DNA of 37,473 nucleotides from Sphingobacteriales bacterium (GTDB lineage Bacteria > Bacteroidota > Bacteroidia > Chitinophagales > Chitinophagaceae): assembly GCA_016200915.1 (NCBI GenBank), contig JACQDV010000031.1, positions 1 to 37,473 on the forward strand, given 5' to 3'. The number at the start of each line of letters is the position of its first letter. Positions within the stretch are counted from its first letter, which is position 1. The notes beneath the pieces were generated by a model. It worked only from the letters and a program-made list of their open reading frames with translations, had not been told where the DNA came from and ran no database searches. The position numbers and the translations under genes are program-made. Below are positions 8,217 through 17,475 of this stretch, piece after piece.

Positions 8217-10184
8217 CTAAGGTTTATTATTGCACAACATCCACTTGGCAGTCTCATAATAGCCAGTAGTAAAGGTGGACATTCTTGAACGCAGATTTTT
8301 TAATTGAGCATCGGTGTAGGTTAGTGGTTTGCCTGTTACCGAAACAATTGTATCATTTTGTAATTGTATGTTGCGGATATAATAGAACTCATTTGTCACC
8401 ACACCAATATTTCCTTCATCATGATGAATAATAAAGGCACAGTCGCCACCGGGTTTGGTGTTTAATAAGTCTCTTCCCAATGTTTGATTGGTATAATGTT
8501 TACCGGCAATACCTGCTATGGTAGGTAGCACATCAATTTGCGATGTAATTTCTTTTCTAAGCTGTGGTTGTAGAATACCCGGTGCATAAAACAATAGAGG
8601 AACATGTTCATCACTCAGCCGTTGTTCTGTCCATGCATTGGGATACACAGCATTGGCATCACCCTGCACACCGTGATCTCCTACAAATACAAACAGCGTA
8701 TTGTTGAAATAAGCTTCTTTCTTTGCATCATTTATAAAGTGCTGAATACAGTAATCAGCATAGCGGAATGCATTGTATTCATCTAAAGATTCAAAGCCAT
8801 TTGCTTTTAATGTTTCTTCACCTGCATATTGTTTTACAAAATCTTTATCCTCCTGTGGTATTTCAAACGGACGATGATTATCGGCTGTTTGTATGATAGC
8901 AAAGAAAGGTTTATCATTTTGCTTTAAAACATTATTTGCTTCTTTAAATAAATTTTTATCACTTATTCCCCATACATTAAACTTTGGAGACTGGTAACTG
9001 TTCTCATCATAGATCTTCACATTTTTCACATTCTGCTGTATCAATCCACGGAAATTGTTGAACTCACTGTTACCTCCTATGAAATAATATTTATTGTAAT
9101 CAGTGAAGTCATTGATGATGGTATGATGTGTTAATGCTTCAGGATTACGGGTAGAGAATTTAGATAATTGTACATCAGGAATACCCGTCATTAATGCGAA
9201 CACACCTCTTGCCGTACCAAAATGAGGAGAGAAACATTTTTCAAAGAACACGCCTTCTTTACTCATTTGATTAAAATAAGGAGTTGTGTTCAATGGATTA
9301 CCGCTCATGCTGCTTTTGTACATACTGAATGATTCGCAAACCACCAGCACTACATTCATCTGTTTTTCATTGGCAGCAGCCACTGTACGTTTAAAATCTA
9401 AATATTCTTCCTGCTTATCAATGCCGAGGAATTTAGCCATAGCAGGATAATACTGTCTGGCATTGGAAGTATTGAATGATGGATTACGAAACTTGAGTGT
9501 TGTAAAGAAGTTCTGCATAGGATTTAAAGCGAGGTATGCTTTAAAATTATCTCCTAATAAAAAGGCATCTTTCCATACCAGTGGTTTTGCTGATGGCTTA
9601 CCATATATACCGATGAACATCAGCAGCACTAACCATATCACCCTTCCAGATCTGAAATAAAATTTTTCGTTGTGTGATTTTTCTACCACAGCATGTGTAT
9701 GACGAACGAGTTTAGTGATGAGCCATACAATCAAACCCAATCCAAGCAATATCCAAAAGATGGGATAGGATTCCCAGATCATCGCCATGGATGTTCTGAA
9801 ATCTTCCATAAAGTTTAATGCACTTGCATTAAGCCTGGTGCTGATATAACCAAAATGACCAAAGTCGGCACCAAAGAATAATAAGATAAATAAAGCAATG
9901 ACGGTGAGATAAGCAATCCACCATTTTTTATTCTTCCTGCTGTAAAAAGGGGAGAGGGCGGTAAAACTTCCAAACACCAATAAGGGCGACAGTACAATAC
10001 ATATCCAGCGGATATCATAGCGAAGCCCTAACAGGAAAGAAGGCCACAGTTCGCCCAGCACTTCATGTGTTGGCATAAATGCAATTAATGTAGCTATCCT
10101 GAATAATGTAAATACTCCGAGGAATATCCAGAAAAGCTTTAGTACCCAACGGGCTGTTGGTGGCAATAACAAACGCTTACCCAT
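8217..10184 (-). CDS. LTA synthase-like membrane sulfatase/phosphotransferase
   Basis: 655 aa inner-membrane enzyme with the LtaS/alkaline phosphatase-superfamily plan. Five hydrophobic segments fill residues about 15-215 (including LFWIFLGVFTLFRIATLIAF, WWIAYLTVIALFILLFFGAD and IFWILLGLGLIVWLITKLV). The periplasmic catalytic domain follows, with MNVVLVVCESFSMYKS (metal-binding Glu), FSPHFGTARGVFALMTG (the Thr is the expected nucleophile) and the late metal site FVFVGDHGVQGD. In Gram-negatives such enzymes transfer phosphoglycerol or phosphoethanolamine to envelope glycans or lipids; which applies here is unknown. The TAG stop abuts a dispersed repeat. It is probably monocistronic. Confidence 0.9.
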   Translation of the reverse strand: MGKRLLLPPTARWVLKLFWIFLGVFTLFRIATLIAFMPTHEVLGELWPSFLLGLRYDIRWICIVLSPLLVFGSFTALSPFYSRKNKKWWIAYLTVIALFILLFFGADFGHFGYISTRLNASALNFMEDFRTSMAMIWESYPIFWILLGLGLIVWLITKLVRHTHAVVEKSHNEKFYFRSGRVIWLVLLMFIGIYGKPSAKPLVWKDAFLLGDNFKAYLALNPMQNFFTTLKFRNPSFNTSNARQYYPAMAKFLGIDKQEEYLDFKRTVAAANEKQMNVVLVVCESFSMYKSSMSGNPLNTTPYFNQMSKEGVFFEKCFSPHFGTARGVFALMTGIPDVQLSKFSTRNPEALTHHTIINDFTDYNKYYFIGGNSEFNNFRGLIQQNVKNVKIYDENSYQSPKFNVWGISDKNLFKEANNVLKQNDKPFFAIIQTADNHRPFEIPQEDKDFVKQYAGEETLKANGFESLDEYNAFRYADYCIQHFINDAKKEAYFNNTLFVFVGDHGVQGDANAVYPNAWTEQRLSDEHVPLLFYAPGILQPQLRKEITSQIDVLPTIAGIAGKHYTNQTLGRDLLNTKPGGDCAFIIHHDEGNIGVVTNEFYYIRNIQLQNDTIVSVTGKPLTYTDAQLKNLRSRMSTFTTGYYETAKWMLCNNKP

Positions 10185-10262
10185 AATTTCCTTAAGTGCC
10201 TGCGAAAATAGACAATTCCTTTTGTCCGGGGTATTAATTTTTATATAAGTGGTTGATAAAGA

Positions 10263-10817
10263 TCAGGATTTGTTAAGCAGGGAGTAAATAGCTGTATCCT
10301 TGAACTGGTCACGAAAAAGAGAATCTTCTTTAAAATGAGCTTCTTTTACAAAGCCGCATGATTCCAGTGTTTTAACAGAGGCTATATTGCCGGGATCCAC
10401 AACGGCCTCCATACTGTGCAAATGCAGCTGGTTGAATCCATAGTCAATTACTGTTTGTATCGCTTCTTTCATCATTCCTTTTCCCCAATAATTGGGGTGT
10501 AGTACATAGCCCAGCTCTGCCCGGTAATGTTCTTTGCGGATATTCCATATACAAATGGTACCAATTAATTTACCCGGTTCTTCTTTTAGTGCAATAGCCC
10601 AATACGGGTTTTCATTTGTTGCAACATTTCGATTGATGGTTTGGATAAAACTGTTTATTTCATCTATTGTTGAAGCCGGTTCCCTGAAAATATATTTCAG
10701 CACCTGTGCATCGGAGCGGAGAAAAAATAAACGGTCAGCATCTGCTTCCGTTAATTGCCGGAGTAATAAACGATTTGTTTCTAACTTAGGAAAAGGAGTA
10801 AGATTAAATGTAAGCAT
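10263..10817 (-). CDS. GNAT N-acetyltransferase, RimJ/RimL type
   Basis: 184 aa acetyl-CoA-dependent acyltransferase of the RimJ/RimL subgroup. It opens with the typical LETNRLLLRQLTEADADRLF and has the acetyl-CoA site in LGYVLHPNYWGKGMMKEAIQ (the GKG segment around residue 118), then LHLHSMEAVVDPGNIASVK and LESCGFVKEAHF as in this subgroup. The acceptor (protein N-terminus, amino sugar or small molecule) is unknown. Its ATG is five bases after the stop of the aminotransferase gene upstream, so the two are probably one operon. Confidence 0.9.
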   Translation of the reverse strand: MLTFNLTPFPKLETNRLLLRQLTEADADRLFFLRSDAQVLKYIFREPASTIDEINSFIQTINRNVATNENPYWAIALKEEPGKLIGTICIWNIRKEHYRAELGYVLHPNYWGKGMMKEAIQTVIDYGFNQLHLHSMEAVVDPGNIASVKTLESCGFVKEAHFKEDSLFRDQFKDTAIYSLLNKS

Positions 10818-10822
10818 ATCAA

Positions 10823-12085
10823 TTAGCGGCTTAGTTCTGTAATGGCTTTTACTAATACATCCAGGTCAGCCGGTGTGGTATAAACGTTGGGAGCTATACG
10901 GCAGCCCTTTACATTGGCATAATCAATCGCCACGGTATAGATTTTATATTTCTTCATCAGTACATCTGCAAGATCAGCTGGCTTCATAGTAGAGACACCA
11001 ACATTAGCAATTCCGCAGCAACGGGACTGGTCTTCCGGCGTATTAACTACTACGTTTGGTAAATGACGTACTTTACTTGTCCAGTAATGTTGCAGGTAAC
11101 GTAATCTTGCTTCTTTTCTTTCAGGCCCGAGTTTGTTATAAAAATCAACAGCATCGGCAATTGTTAAATCTGTATGCACGGGATGTGTGCCGGTATGATT
11201 CAATCTTCCAATCTCATCTTCTTTCTTTCCTTCCTCTGCAAATATGGGCCACACTTTAGCAATGTTATCTTTCTTTACATACAATAAACCTGCACCCAAA
11301 GGAACACTTAACCATTTATGCAGACTGGCGCCATAATAATCGCAATGCAGTTCAGGAATAGAATATCTGAATTGTGCAAAGGCATGTGCACCATCCACCA
11401 TTACAGGTACACCTTTGCTGTGTGCCATATCACAAATCTTTCTGATTGGTAAAATATGACCGGTGATGTTAACCATATGACTCACCATCAGCAGTTTTGT
11501 TTTAGGAGTGATGGCATCAGCATAAATTTTTACAATCTCTTCGTCATTAGCCGGATGATTCGGCACAGAAACAATTTTATTTACTACAGCATATCTCCTG
11601 GATATTTGTTTAAACATATCCAGCATAGCACCATAATCCTGTTCAGCCATTACTGCTTCATCGCCAGCCTGCCAGTGCATGCCGCCAATAATCATGTCTA
11701 ATGATTCTGTTGCATTTCTTGTTATAGCAATTTCATCTGCTGTACAACCGGCAATAGCAGCAAGCTTAGCCGCCATTGCTTTTTTATTATCCCATTGTAC
11801 GGTACGCATGTAATAGGAGCCCTGGTAATTCACTTCCCGAACATGAGTGATGAAGCTTTCCAATGTATCCTGTGGAAGAAAACAATAATAACCATTCTCC
11901 AAATTGATATAATCTGGTTTTAAGCGATAACCACTTCGTACACCTTCCCAAAAAATCTCATCATCAGCTAATGATTGTGGTGAATGTTGCTCAAACTTTT
12001 TTAACCAGTCTTCTAAATTGGGCTTATAGGCAATTCCTGCCAGTCCCAGCAAAGAAAAATTCTTTAGAAATGATCGCTTATCCAT
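10823..12085 (-). CDS. Class V aminotransferase (PLP-dependent), exported-type N-terminus
   Basis: 420 aa fold-type I PLP enzyme related to isopenicillin N epimerase and cysteine desulfurase-like proteins. Visible motifs are ITRNATESLDMIIGG (phosphate-binding), VPVMVDGAHAFAQF (Asp that holds the PLP ring), and DYYGASLHKWLSVPLGAG, whose Lys should form the internal aldimine. The N-terminus MDKRSFLKNFSLLGLAGIAY looks like a Tat-type signal with KR in place of RR, as in other Bacteroidota members of this group, so it may be periplasmic (inference). First gene of a pair with the acetyltransferase. Substrate unknown. Confidence 0.9.
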   Translation of the reverse strand: MDKRSFLKNFSLLGLAGIAYKPNLEDWLKKFEQHSPQSLADDEIFWEGVRSGYRLKPDYINLENGYYCFLPQDTLESFITHVREVNYQGSYYMRTVQWDNKKAMAAKLAAIAGCTADEIAITRNATESLDMIIGGMHWQAGDEAVMAEQDYGAMLDMFKQISRRYAVVNKIVSVPNHPANDEEIVKIYADAITPKTKLLMVSHMVNITGHILPIRKICDMAHSKGVPVMVDGAHAFAQFRYSIPELHCDYYGASLHKWLSVPLGAGLLYVKKDNIAKVWPIFAEEGKKEDEIGRLNHTGTHPVHTDLTIADAVDFYNKLGPERKEARLRYLQHYWTSKVRHLPNVVVNTPEDQSRCCGIANVGVSTMKPADLADVLMKKYKIYTVAIDYANVKGCRIAPNVYTTPADLDVLVKAITELSR

Positions 12086-12304
12086 GCTATTAAATTAAGG
12101 GATTTTGCTGATGTGATAAGAATGAGAGTGAAAACATTAATTACAGAAGCAGATATTAAAAAAAGTTATCAACAGTATGTGGACTCTTCGATACCAAAAA
12201 TCAGTGCTTTTATGGGTTACCTTTGTTGCGTTATAGTATCAAGCAGCGGAATTTATTCCCTCGTGTTTAACTAACACTTGTATTTCATAATTAAAAAGAT
12301 CGAG

Positions 12305-12595
12305 ATGGTACAGAAAACCTATTACAAAACAAAGGATTACTGCAAAGTAAAATTTTCTTTTAACGTTGAAAACGCCGAAACTGTTGAAATATTAGGCTTA
12401 AACAGCGACTGGGAGAAATCAGTTATCATGAGTAAAAAGAAAGATGGTTCTTTCAGTGCTGATGTAAATCTTCCCAAAGACTCCAAACACGAATTCAAAT
12501 ACAGGGTAAATGAAACCGATTGGTTGAATGAACCCGAAGCAGACGCTCAGGCGCCAAATGAATTTGGCGGTACTAACAGTGTACTGGTTCTTTAA
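12305..12595 (+). CDS. Isoamylase early-set / glycogen-binding-like domain protein
   Basis: 96 aa consisting of a single CBM48-like immunoglobulin-fold domain. The pattern VKFSFNVENAETVEILGLNSDW, then FSADVNLPKDSKHEFKYRVN and WLNEPEADAQAPNEFGGTNSVL, matches the early-set domain of glycogen branching and debranching enzymes and of small stand-alone Bacteroidota proteins. No catalytic domain is attached. The start MVQKTYYK is chosen over an upstream ATG that adds a Lys/Ile-rich stretch foreign to the family. A hairpin just after the stop probably ends the transcript. It is likely cytoplasmic and might bind glycogen (inference). Confidence 0.8.
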   Translation: MVQKTYYKTKDYCKVKFSFNVENAETVEILGLNSDWEKSVIMSKKKDGSFSADVNLPKDSKHEFKYRVNETDWLNEPEADAQAPNEFGGTNSVLVL

Positions 12596-12609
12596 TCAAC
12601 TTATTCAAG

Positions 12610-12641
12610 CAGGATGTTGATGCTGTATGTATCACATCCTG
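12610..12641 (+). terminator. Probable terminator
   Basis: Perfect 8 bp stem CAGGATGT (12610-12617) / ACATCCTG (12634-12641) with a 16-base loop, followed by TTTACT, 14 bases after a stop codon. The T-tract is short, so the assignment is moderate. Confidence 0.5.
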
Positions 12642-12687
12642 TTTACTAACTCACTCCGCCGGTTGCTTTTTTATTTTAAGGGAACAA

Positions 12688-14466
12688 TTAAATAATTCCC
12701 ATCTTCTCCATCAGGAAAGAAGCATTTTTGTTTTGTGCAATGCCTTTGTGTAAACGGTAGTCAAAACTCAGTTCGCCATTTTGTATAATGCTTTCAAAAC
12801 AATAATTACTAAGGAGATCAGGATATGCTGTCTCCAAACTTCCTAAGCTCAGATCATGTGTGGCAAATAAAGTGATGCTGTTGGTTGGCAATAGTTTTTT
12901 AATGAACAGTTCACTGCCGTGTGATTTATCATCAGAATTTGTTCCTCTCAATATCTCATCTATCAATACCAGTGATGGTTTTCCTGTTGCTAATCCCTCC
13001 ACAATAGAATGCAGTTTCTTTAATTCGGCCATAAAGTAGGAGGTATGTTCCTGTAATGAATCACTCACTCTTATGGAACTTAATATCTGCATTGGAGTAA
13101 ACTCAAATGCTTCGGCACATACTGGTGCACCACATTGCGCTAATAAAACATTCACACCAACAGAACGGAGAAAAGTTGTTTTGCCGGACATATTGGAACC
13201 AGTAACTAATTGCAGCTTATCAGCCACACCAATTTCAAAATCATTTACTATTCTTTCTGATGATGATATTAATGGATGAGCTAATCCTTTTGCTTTAATG
13301 TATGGTTTATCTTCTTTGATCGAAGGGAAACAATAATCAGGATTATTGTAAGCAAAACCTGCCAATGAGTTTAAATATTCTATTTGTCCGACTGCTGTTA
13401 ACCATTTATTCAATTGTGTTTTATTCTTTTGCTTCCATTGTTCAAGCCACCATAAACAATGCAGATCGTACACCAGTATAGAATTAAGAAACAATGGTAC
13501 GAGCATATTTAACCGTTGATCAAAAAAAGAACTGATACGGGACAATTGTTTTATCTCGGCAGCAGCATTAGTGGAAGTCTTATCAAGTTCTTTTAATAAA
13601 GCTGATTGTTTTATATTGAATCCATGATAGGCGGCAAGGATAGAAGCATACTGATCAAGCAACTCCTGTTTCTTTCCCATTAACTGGTGTTGCTGTTTTA
13701 TATGTTTGGCCAGTCTGCCAACATGCATCCAGTTAATAGCAGCAGCTATTACAAAAGGGAAATAATCTCCGCTAAAGAACCAGTAAAGTAAAGTACTGAT
13801 ACCAAGTAATGGTAAAAGCCATAATGCGATACGGTACCATGGGTGGTTAATGAATACTTCTTTTTCTGTAAGCCATTGATTGATCTGCGACAGATCGTTA
13901 CTGTCGTAATGATACAGCAATCCTTTAGCGGAAAGCAGTTGCCGTTGCTTCAACTGATCTTTCAATTCTTTTATTGCTTCCTGTGTACCGGTGATCTTTT
14001 GTTTATCAGCAGCCGGATCTTTTAATTGTGCAGCCAGTGTATCTTCACCAATAGTAGTGGAGGTGCGGTTAATTAACTGGAACAGGGATCCGTTGCCAAA
14101 TACATCCAGGTCAGAGTAATATTTTTCATAACTGCTATATGCTTCACCATTATTAAACTGGTTGAGTTTGCCTTCCTGTATATTTAATTCATTCTGGCAG
14201 AGGAATACCAGTTTCTCTGCCAGTTCCCGTTCTTCTTTTTTATCTACATATATTCTTACAAAGTAAAAAAATAATGCAATGGAGAGGAGTGCGCCAACAA
14301 TAAAATATGCATTGTTACGGCTGATGGTAATGTAAATACAAACAGCGGCAACAATAAATACCAGTAAGCGCAGAAAGCCCAGGTTAACCTGCTGCTTTTT
14401 TAACTGCACCAGTTGCTGCTGGTAATAACTTAACTCATTTTCATATGCGGCTGAAACATCAGTCAT
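12688..14466 (-). CDS. Membrane-anchored MutS-like ATPase
   Basis: 592 aa protein with the MutS C-terminal ATPase domain: Walker A GSNMSGKTTFLRSVG (residues about 423-437), a DSLQEHTSYFMAELKKL signature, Walker B SLVLIDEILRGTNSDD and the FATHDLSLG switch. It lacks the mismatch-recognition and connector domains of MutS1. Instead the N-terminus carries two adjacent transmembrane helices (residues about 30-72) and the middle another hydrophobic pair (WLLPLLGISTLLYWFF and beyond). Such proteins are widespread in Bacteroidota but their function is unknown; DNA mismatch repair should not be assumed. The start MTDVSAAY is set by an exact -7 box seven bases upstream, which the longer frame would overlap. 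Confidence 0.88.
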   Translation of the reverse strand: MTDVSAAYENELSYYQQQLVQLKKQQVNLGFLRLLVFIVAAVCIYITISRNNAYFIVGALLSIALFFYFVRIYVDKKEERELAEKLVFLCQNELNIQEGKLNQFNNGEAYSSYEKYYSDLDVFGNGSLFQLINRTSTTIGEDTLAAQLKDPAADKQKITGTQEAIKELKDQLKQRQLLSAKGLLYHYDSNDLSQINQWLTEKEVFINHPWYRIALWLLPLLGISTLLYWFFSGDYFPFVIAAAINWMHVGRLAKHIKQQHQLMGKKQELLDQYASILAAYHGFNIKQSALLKELDKTSTNAAAEIKQLSRISSFFDQRLNMLVPLFLNSILVYDLHCLWWLEQWKQKNKTQLNKWLTAVGQIEYLNSLAGFAYNNPDYCFPSIKEDKPYIKAKGLAHPLISSSERIVNDFEIGVADKLQLVTGSNMSGKTTFLRSVGVNVLLAQCGAPVCAEAFEFTPMQILSSIRVSDSLQEHTSYFMAELKKLHSIVEGLATGKPSLVLIDEILRGTNSDDKSHGSELFIKKLLPTNSITLFATHDLSLGSLETAYPDLLSNYCFESIIQNGELSFDYRLHKGIAQNKNASFLMEKMGII

Positions 14467-14472
14467 AGCCGG

Positions 14473-14480
14473 CAAAATTA
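14473..14480 (-). promoter_or_regulatory. -7 box of the MutS-like gene
   Basis: Minus strand TAATTTTG is an exact TAnnTTTG six bases before the ATG at 14466. No convincing -33 TTG is present at the right distance. The message would be leaderless or nearly so. Confidence 0.45.
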
Positions 14481-14487
14481 GGAGTTT

Positions 14488-14583
14488 CATTCTTTGTGAA
14501 CGCTGTTAATGCCTCAGTGCTCTTTTCAGCTGATAATTTTAACCACTAAGTGCACAAAGCATACACAAGGAACACAAAGAATG
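14488..14583. repeat. Intergenic inverted repeat
   Basis: CATTCTTTGTG (14488-14498) is repeated as its exact complement at 14573-14583. The right part contains an AC-rich run, CCACTAAGTGCACAAAG, of the sort that is dispersed in Bacteroidota intergenic DNA. Confidence 0.5.
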
Positions 14584-14599
14584 TCTCCTTATACCAGGT

Positions 14600-15928
14600 C
14601 TATATAAAGCGGTTAATGATATTTTCCAGGTACTCCTGCCTTCCGCTGGTAATAGCTGGTTCACCATTGGCAACTGCATAAGCTCTTAAATCTTCCAATG
14701 ATAATTTTCCATCCTCATATTCTTTTCCTTTTCCATTGTTGTAAGAGGCATAACGGTCTGCCCTTATCTTTTTGTACTCAGATTTATTCAAAACATTATC
14801 TGCAATGATCAATGAACGGGCAAAACAATCAATACCGCCAATATGTGCATGAAAAAGATCAGCTGCATCAGTTGAGTTTCTTCTTCGCTTAGCATCAAAG
14901 TTGATACCACCACCTTTAAAGCCACCACCTTCTACAATGATGAGCATGGCTTCCACCAGTTCATTAATATTATTGGGGAACTGATCGGTATCCCATCCAT
15001 TCTGGTAATCGCCACGGTTGGCATCCATACTGCCAAAGAAGCCACCATCAACTGCCACCTGCAATTCATGCTGGAAAGTATGACCGGCCAGCGTAGCATG
15101 ATTCACTTCAATATTTAATTTAAAATCATCTGCTAATCCATAATTACGCAGGAAGCCAATTACTGTTTCACTGTCATAATCATATTGATGTTTGGTAGGT
15201 TCACATGGTTTGGGTTCAATAAAGAAAGTTCCTTTAAAACCATTCTTTCTTGCATAATCTTTTGCTGTGTGTAAGAAACGGGCTAAATGATCTTTCTCTC
15301 TTTTCATATTGGTATTGAGCAAAGTCATATAACCTTCTCTTCCTCCCCAGAAAACATAGTTCTCACCTTTTAATGCAATGGTAGCATCCAATGCTGCTTT
15401 TACCTGTGCAGCAGCATGAGTGAGCACATGAAAATCAGGATTGGTAGATGCGCCATTCATATAACGACGGTTACTGAATACATTGGCTGTGCCCCAAAGC
15501 AACTTAACCCCACTGGCGTTTTGTTTTTGCTGTAAATAATCCGTGAGTGTTTGTAAACGTTTATCATTTTCATTTACATCTGTACCATATTCTACCACAT
15601 CTACGTCGTGAAAGCAATAGTAGGGTAATCCCAGTTTTGTAATGAATTCAAATGCTGCATCCGCTTTATCTTTTGCACGGCCAATTACATCACTCTTTTC
15701 ATTCCAGGGAAACAGGAGTGTAGGCTCGCCAAACGGATCACCACCATTACCACAGAAGCTGTGCCAGTAGCACACGGCCATACGCAACCAGTCCTTCATG
15801 GTTTTACCGGCCACTACTTTGTTTTCATCGTACCAGCGGTACGCAAAAGGATTATCACTTGATAGTCCTTCGTAATTGATTTTACCAATGCCTTTGAAAA
15901 ATTCTTTGTCGCCTGTAATTACTGACAT
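14600..15928 (-). CDS. xylA: Xylose isomerase
   Basis: Interconverts D-xylose and D-xylulose in the cytoplasm, a metal-dependent TIM-barrel enzyme. 442 aa, the length of the longer (class II) type. Catalytic His107 and Asp110 lie in YYCFHDVDV; the metal ligands are in FIEPKPCEPTKHQYDYD, LNIEVNHATLAGHTFQHEL and GSMDANRGD with WDTDQFPN; the substrate-binding Trp is in VFWGGREGY. It follows xylB by 17 bases in the same direction, so the order is xylB-xylA and both probably share the promoter at 17445-17475. Confidence 0.98.
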   Translation of the reverse strand: MSVITGDKEFFKGIGKINYEGLSSDNPFAYRWYDENKVVAGKTMKDWLRMAVCYWHSFCGNGGDPFGEPTLLFPWNEKSDVIGRAKDKADAAFEFITKLGLPYYCFHDVDVVEYGTDVNENDKRLQTLTDYLQQKQNASGVKLLWGTANVFSNRRYMNGASTNPDFHVLTHAAAQVKAALDATIALKGENYVFWGGREGYMTLLNTNMKREKDHLARFLHTAKDYARKNGFKGTFFIEPKPCEPTKHQYDYDSETVIGFLRNYGLADDFKLNIEVNHATLAGHTFQHELQVAVDGGFFGSMDANRGDYQNGWDTDQFPNNINELVEAMLIIVEGGGFKGGGINFDAKRRRNSTDAADLFHAHIGGIDCFARSLIIADNVLNKSEYKKIRADRYASYNNGKGKEYEDGKLSLEDLRAYAVANGEPAITSGRQEYLENIINRFI

Positions 15929-15945
15929 AACAGATCATTTAAAAG

Positions 15946-17427
15946 TTATGAATGAAGTTGTTTATTTAATAATTGTTTCCATTGCTGGTACATTTCATCA
16001 TACAATGTTGTATTGGTTGGATGAATTGTTTCAATGAGTTTGAAATTTTGAAAAGCCTGTTTGGGATCACTATACACTTTTGCTCCTATACCTGCACCGA
16101 TGGCTGCACCCACACTTCCATCACCGTTATACAATTCTACACTTACACCCGTAGCATTGACAAAAGCCTCTGTAAATACCTTACTTAAAAACATATTGGC
16201 TTTACCGGCACGGATAACGGAAGGTTGTAATTGATTTGAACGCATAATATCCAGCCCGTAGCGGAATGCAAAGGCAATACCCTCCTGTGAAGCACGGAAG
16301 ATATGAGCATTACTATGTTTGTTCAGATCAATCTGCTGTATATGTGCTCCAATGGTCTTATTGTTAAGCATACGCTCTGCACCATTGCCAAAAGGCAGTA
16401 CCATTAATCCATCACTGCCGGGATTGATTTGTGATGCAACATCATTTATTTGCTGATAGGAGAGTGTATCGCCTGCCAAATTCTTTACCCAACGGTTAAG
16501 GATACCTGTGCCATTGATACACAGCAATACGCCAATACGATTTTGTAAAGCAGTATGATTCACATGCGCAAAACTGTTTACTCTCGACTGCGGATCATAA
16601 CTCAAACTTTCACTCACCCCATAAATAACACCCGAAGTTCCTGCAGTAGCAGCCACTTCACCCGGTTGCAGTACATTTAAGGATAAAGCATTATTAGGCT
16701 GATCACCTGCTTTATAGGCGACAGGAATATTTTCTGTAAGTGATAAAGCAGCAGCTACTTCTTTTGTTACATTACCATGCACAGCAAATACATCACTGAC
16801 GGCTGGAATGAAGGATGAATCAAAACCATACTCATTCATCACATCAGCTGATAATTGATTCTCTTTAAAATCCCAGAAGATACCTTCGGATAAAGCACTG
16901 ATGCTGGTAGTAGCATTGCCTGTTAATTTCATCGCAATAAAATCGCCGGGCAATAATACTTTATCAATTTGATTATAGATGGAAGGTTCATTATCCTTTA
17001 CCCATTTTAATTTGGATGCCGTAAAGTTGCCCGGTGAATTGAGTAAATGCGATAAACATCTTTCTTCACCAATAGTATGGAATGCTTTATCACCAATCTC
17101 CACTGCACGACTATCACACCAGATGATACTGTTCCGTAATACCTGTTGCTGTTTATTTACCAAAACAAGGCCATGCATTTGATAAGCAATGCCAATAGCT
17201 TTTATGTCTTTGGTATTATATAGTTTGGTAGCATTAGCTTTTAAGATAGCCTGCTGTACATGCTGCCACCAATCATCAGGTGATTGCTCGGCCCAGCCGC
17301 TTTGATGCGCAATAATGCCTGTTTCTGTTTCCGGGTATTGAGTGCTTACGATGCATTCACCGTTGGAGGCATCCAGCACTGATACTTTAATAGAGGAAGT
17401 ACCCACATCTATACCGAGTAATAACAT
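15946..17427 (-). CDS. xylB: Xylulokinase
   Basis: Phosphorylates D-xylulose to xylulose 5-phosphate, feeding the pentose phosphate pathway. 493 aa FGGY-family kinase: N-terminal ATPase fold starting LLLGIDVGTSSIKVSVLDA, the sugar-site QMHGLVLV, the FGGY signature region around VAATAGTSGVIYGVSE, and the C-terminal nucleotide site VIRAGKANMFLSKVF followed by GDGSVGAAIGAGIG. First gene of the xylB-xylA operon, transcribed divergently from an AraC-family regulator 133 bases away, which is the usual place for its controller. No xylose transporter is in the window. Confidence 0.96.
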   Translation of the reverse strand: MLLLGIDVGTSSIKVSVLDASNGECIVSTQYPETETGIIAHQSGWAEQSPDDWWQHVQQAILKANATKLYNTKDIKAIGIAYQMHGLVLVNKQQQVLRNSIIWCDSRAVEIGDKAFHTIGEERCLSHLLNSPGNFTASKLKWVKDNEPSIYNQIDKVLLPGDFIAMKLTGNATTSISALSEGIFWDFKENQLSADVMNEYGFDSSFIPAVSDVFAVHGNVTKEVAAALSLTENIPVAYKAGDQPNNALSLNVLQPGEVAATAGTSGVIYGVSESLSYDPQSRVNSFAHVNHTALQNRIGVLLCINGTGILNRWVKNLAGDTLSYQQINDVASQINPGSDGLMVLPFGNGAERMLNNKTIGAHIQQIDLNKHSNAHIFRASQEGIAFAFRYGLDIMRSNQLQPSVIRAGKANMFLSKVFTEAFVNATGVSVELYNGDGSVGAAIGAGIGAKVYSDPKQAFQNFKLIETIHPTNTTLYDEMYQQWKQLLNKQLHS

Positions 17428-17444
17428 ATAGCAGCTTTATTCAA

Positions 17445-17475
17445 CAAAACTAAGCTGGGCAGTAACGGTATTCAA
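17445..17475 (-). promoter_or_regulatory. Promoter of xylBA
   Basis: Minus strand TTG (17475-17473), 20-base spacer, TAGTTTTG (17452-17445): an exact Bacteroidota -7 box with a proper -33. The xylB ATG at 17427 follows after 17 bases. Confidence 0.7.

Noticed and set aside
12160-12180. TTATCAACA as a DnaA box or origin
   Set aside because: A single imperfect match in an ordinary intergenic region, with no cluster and no origin genes nearby.
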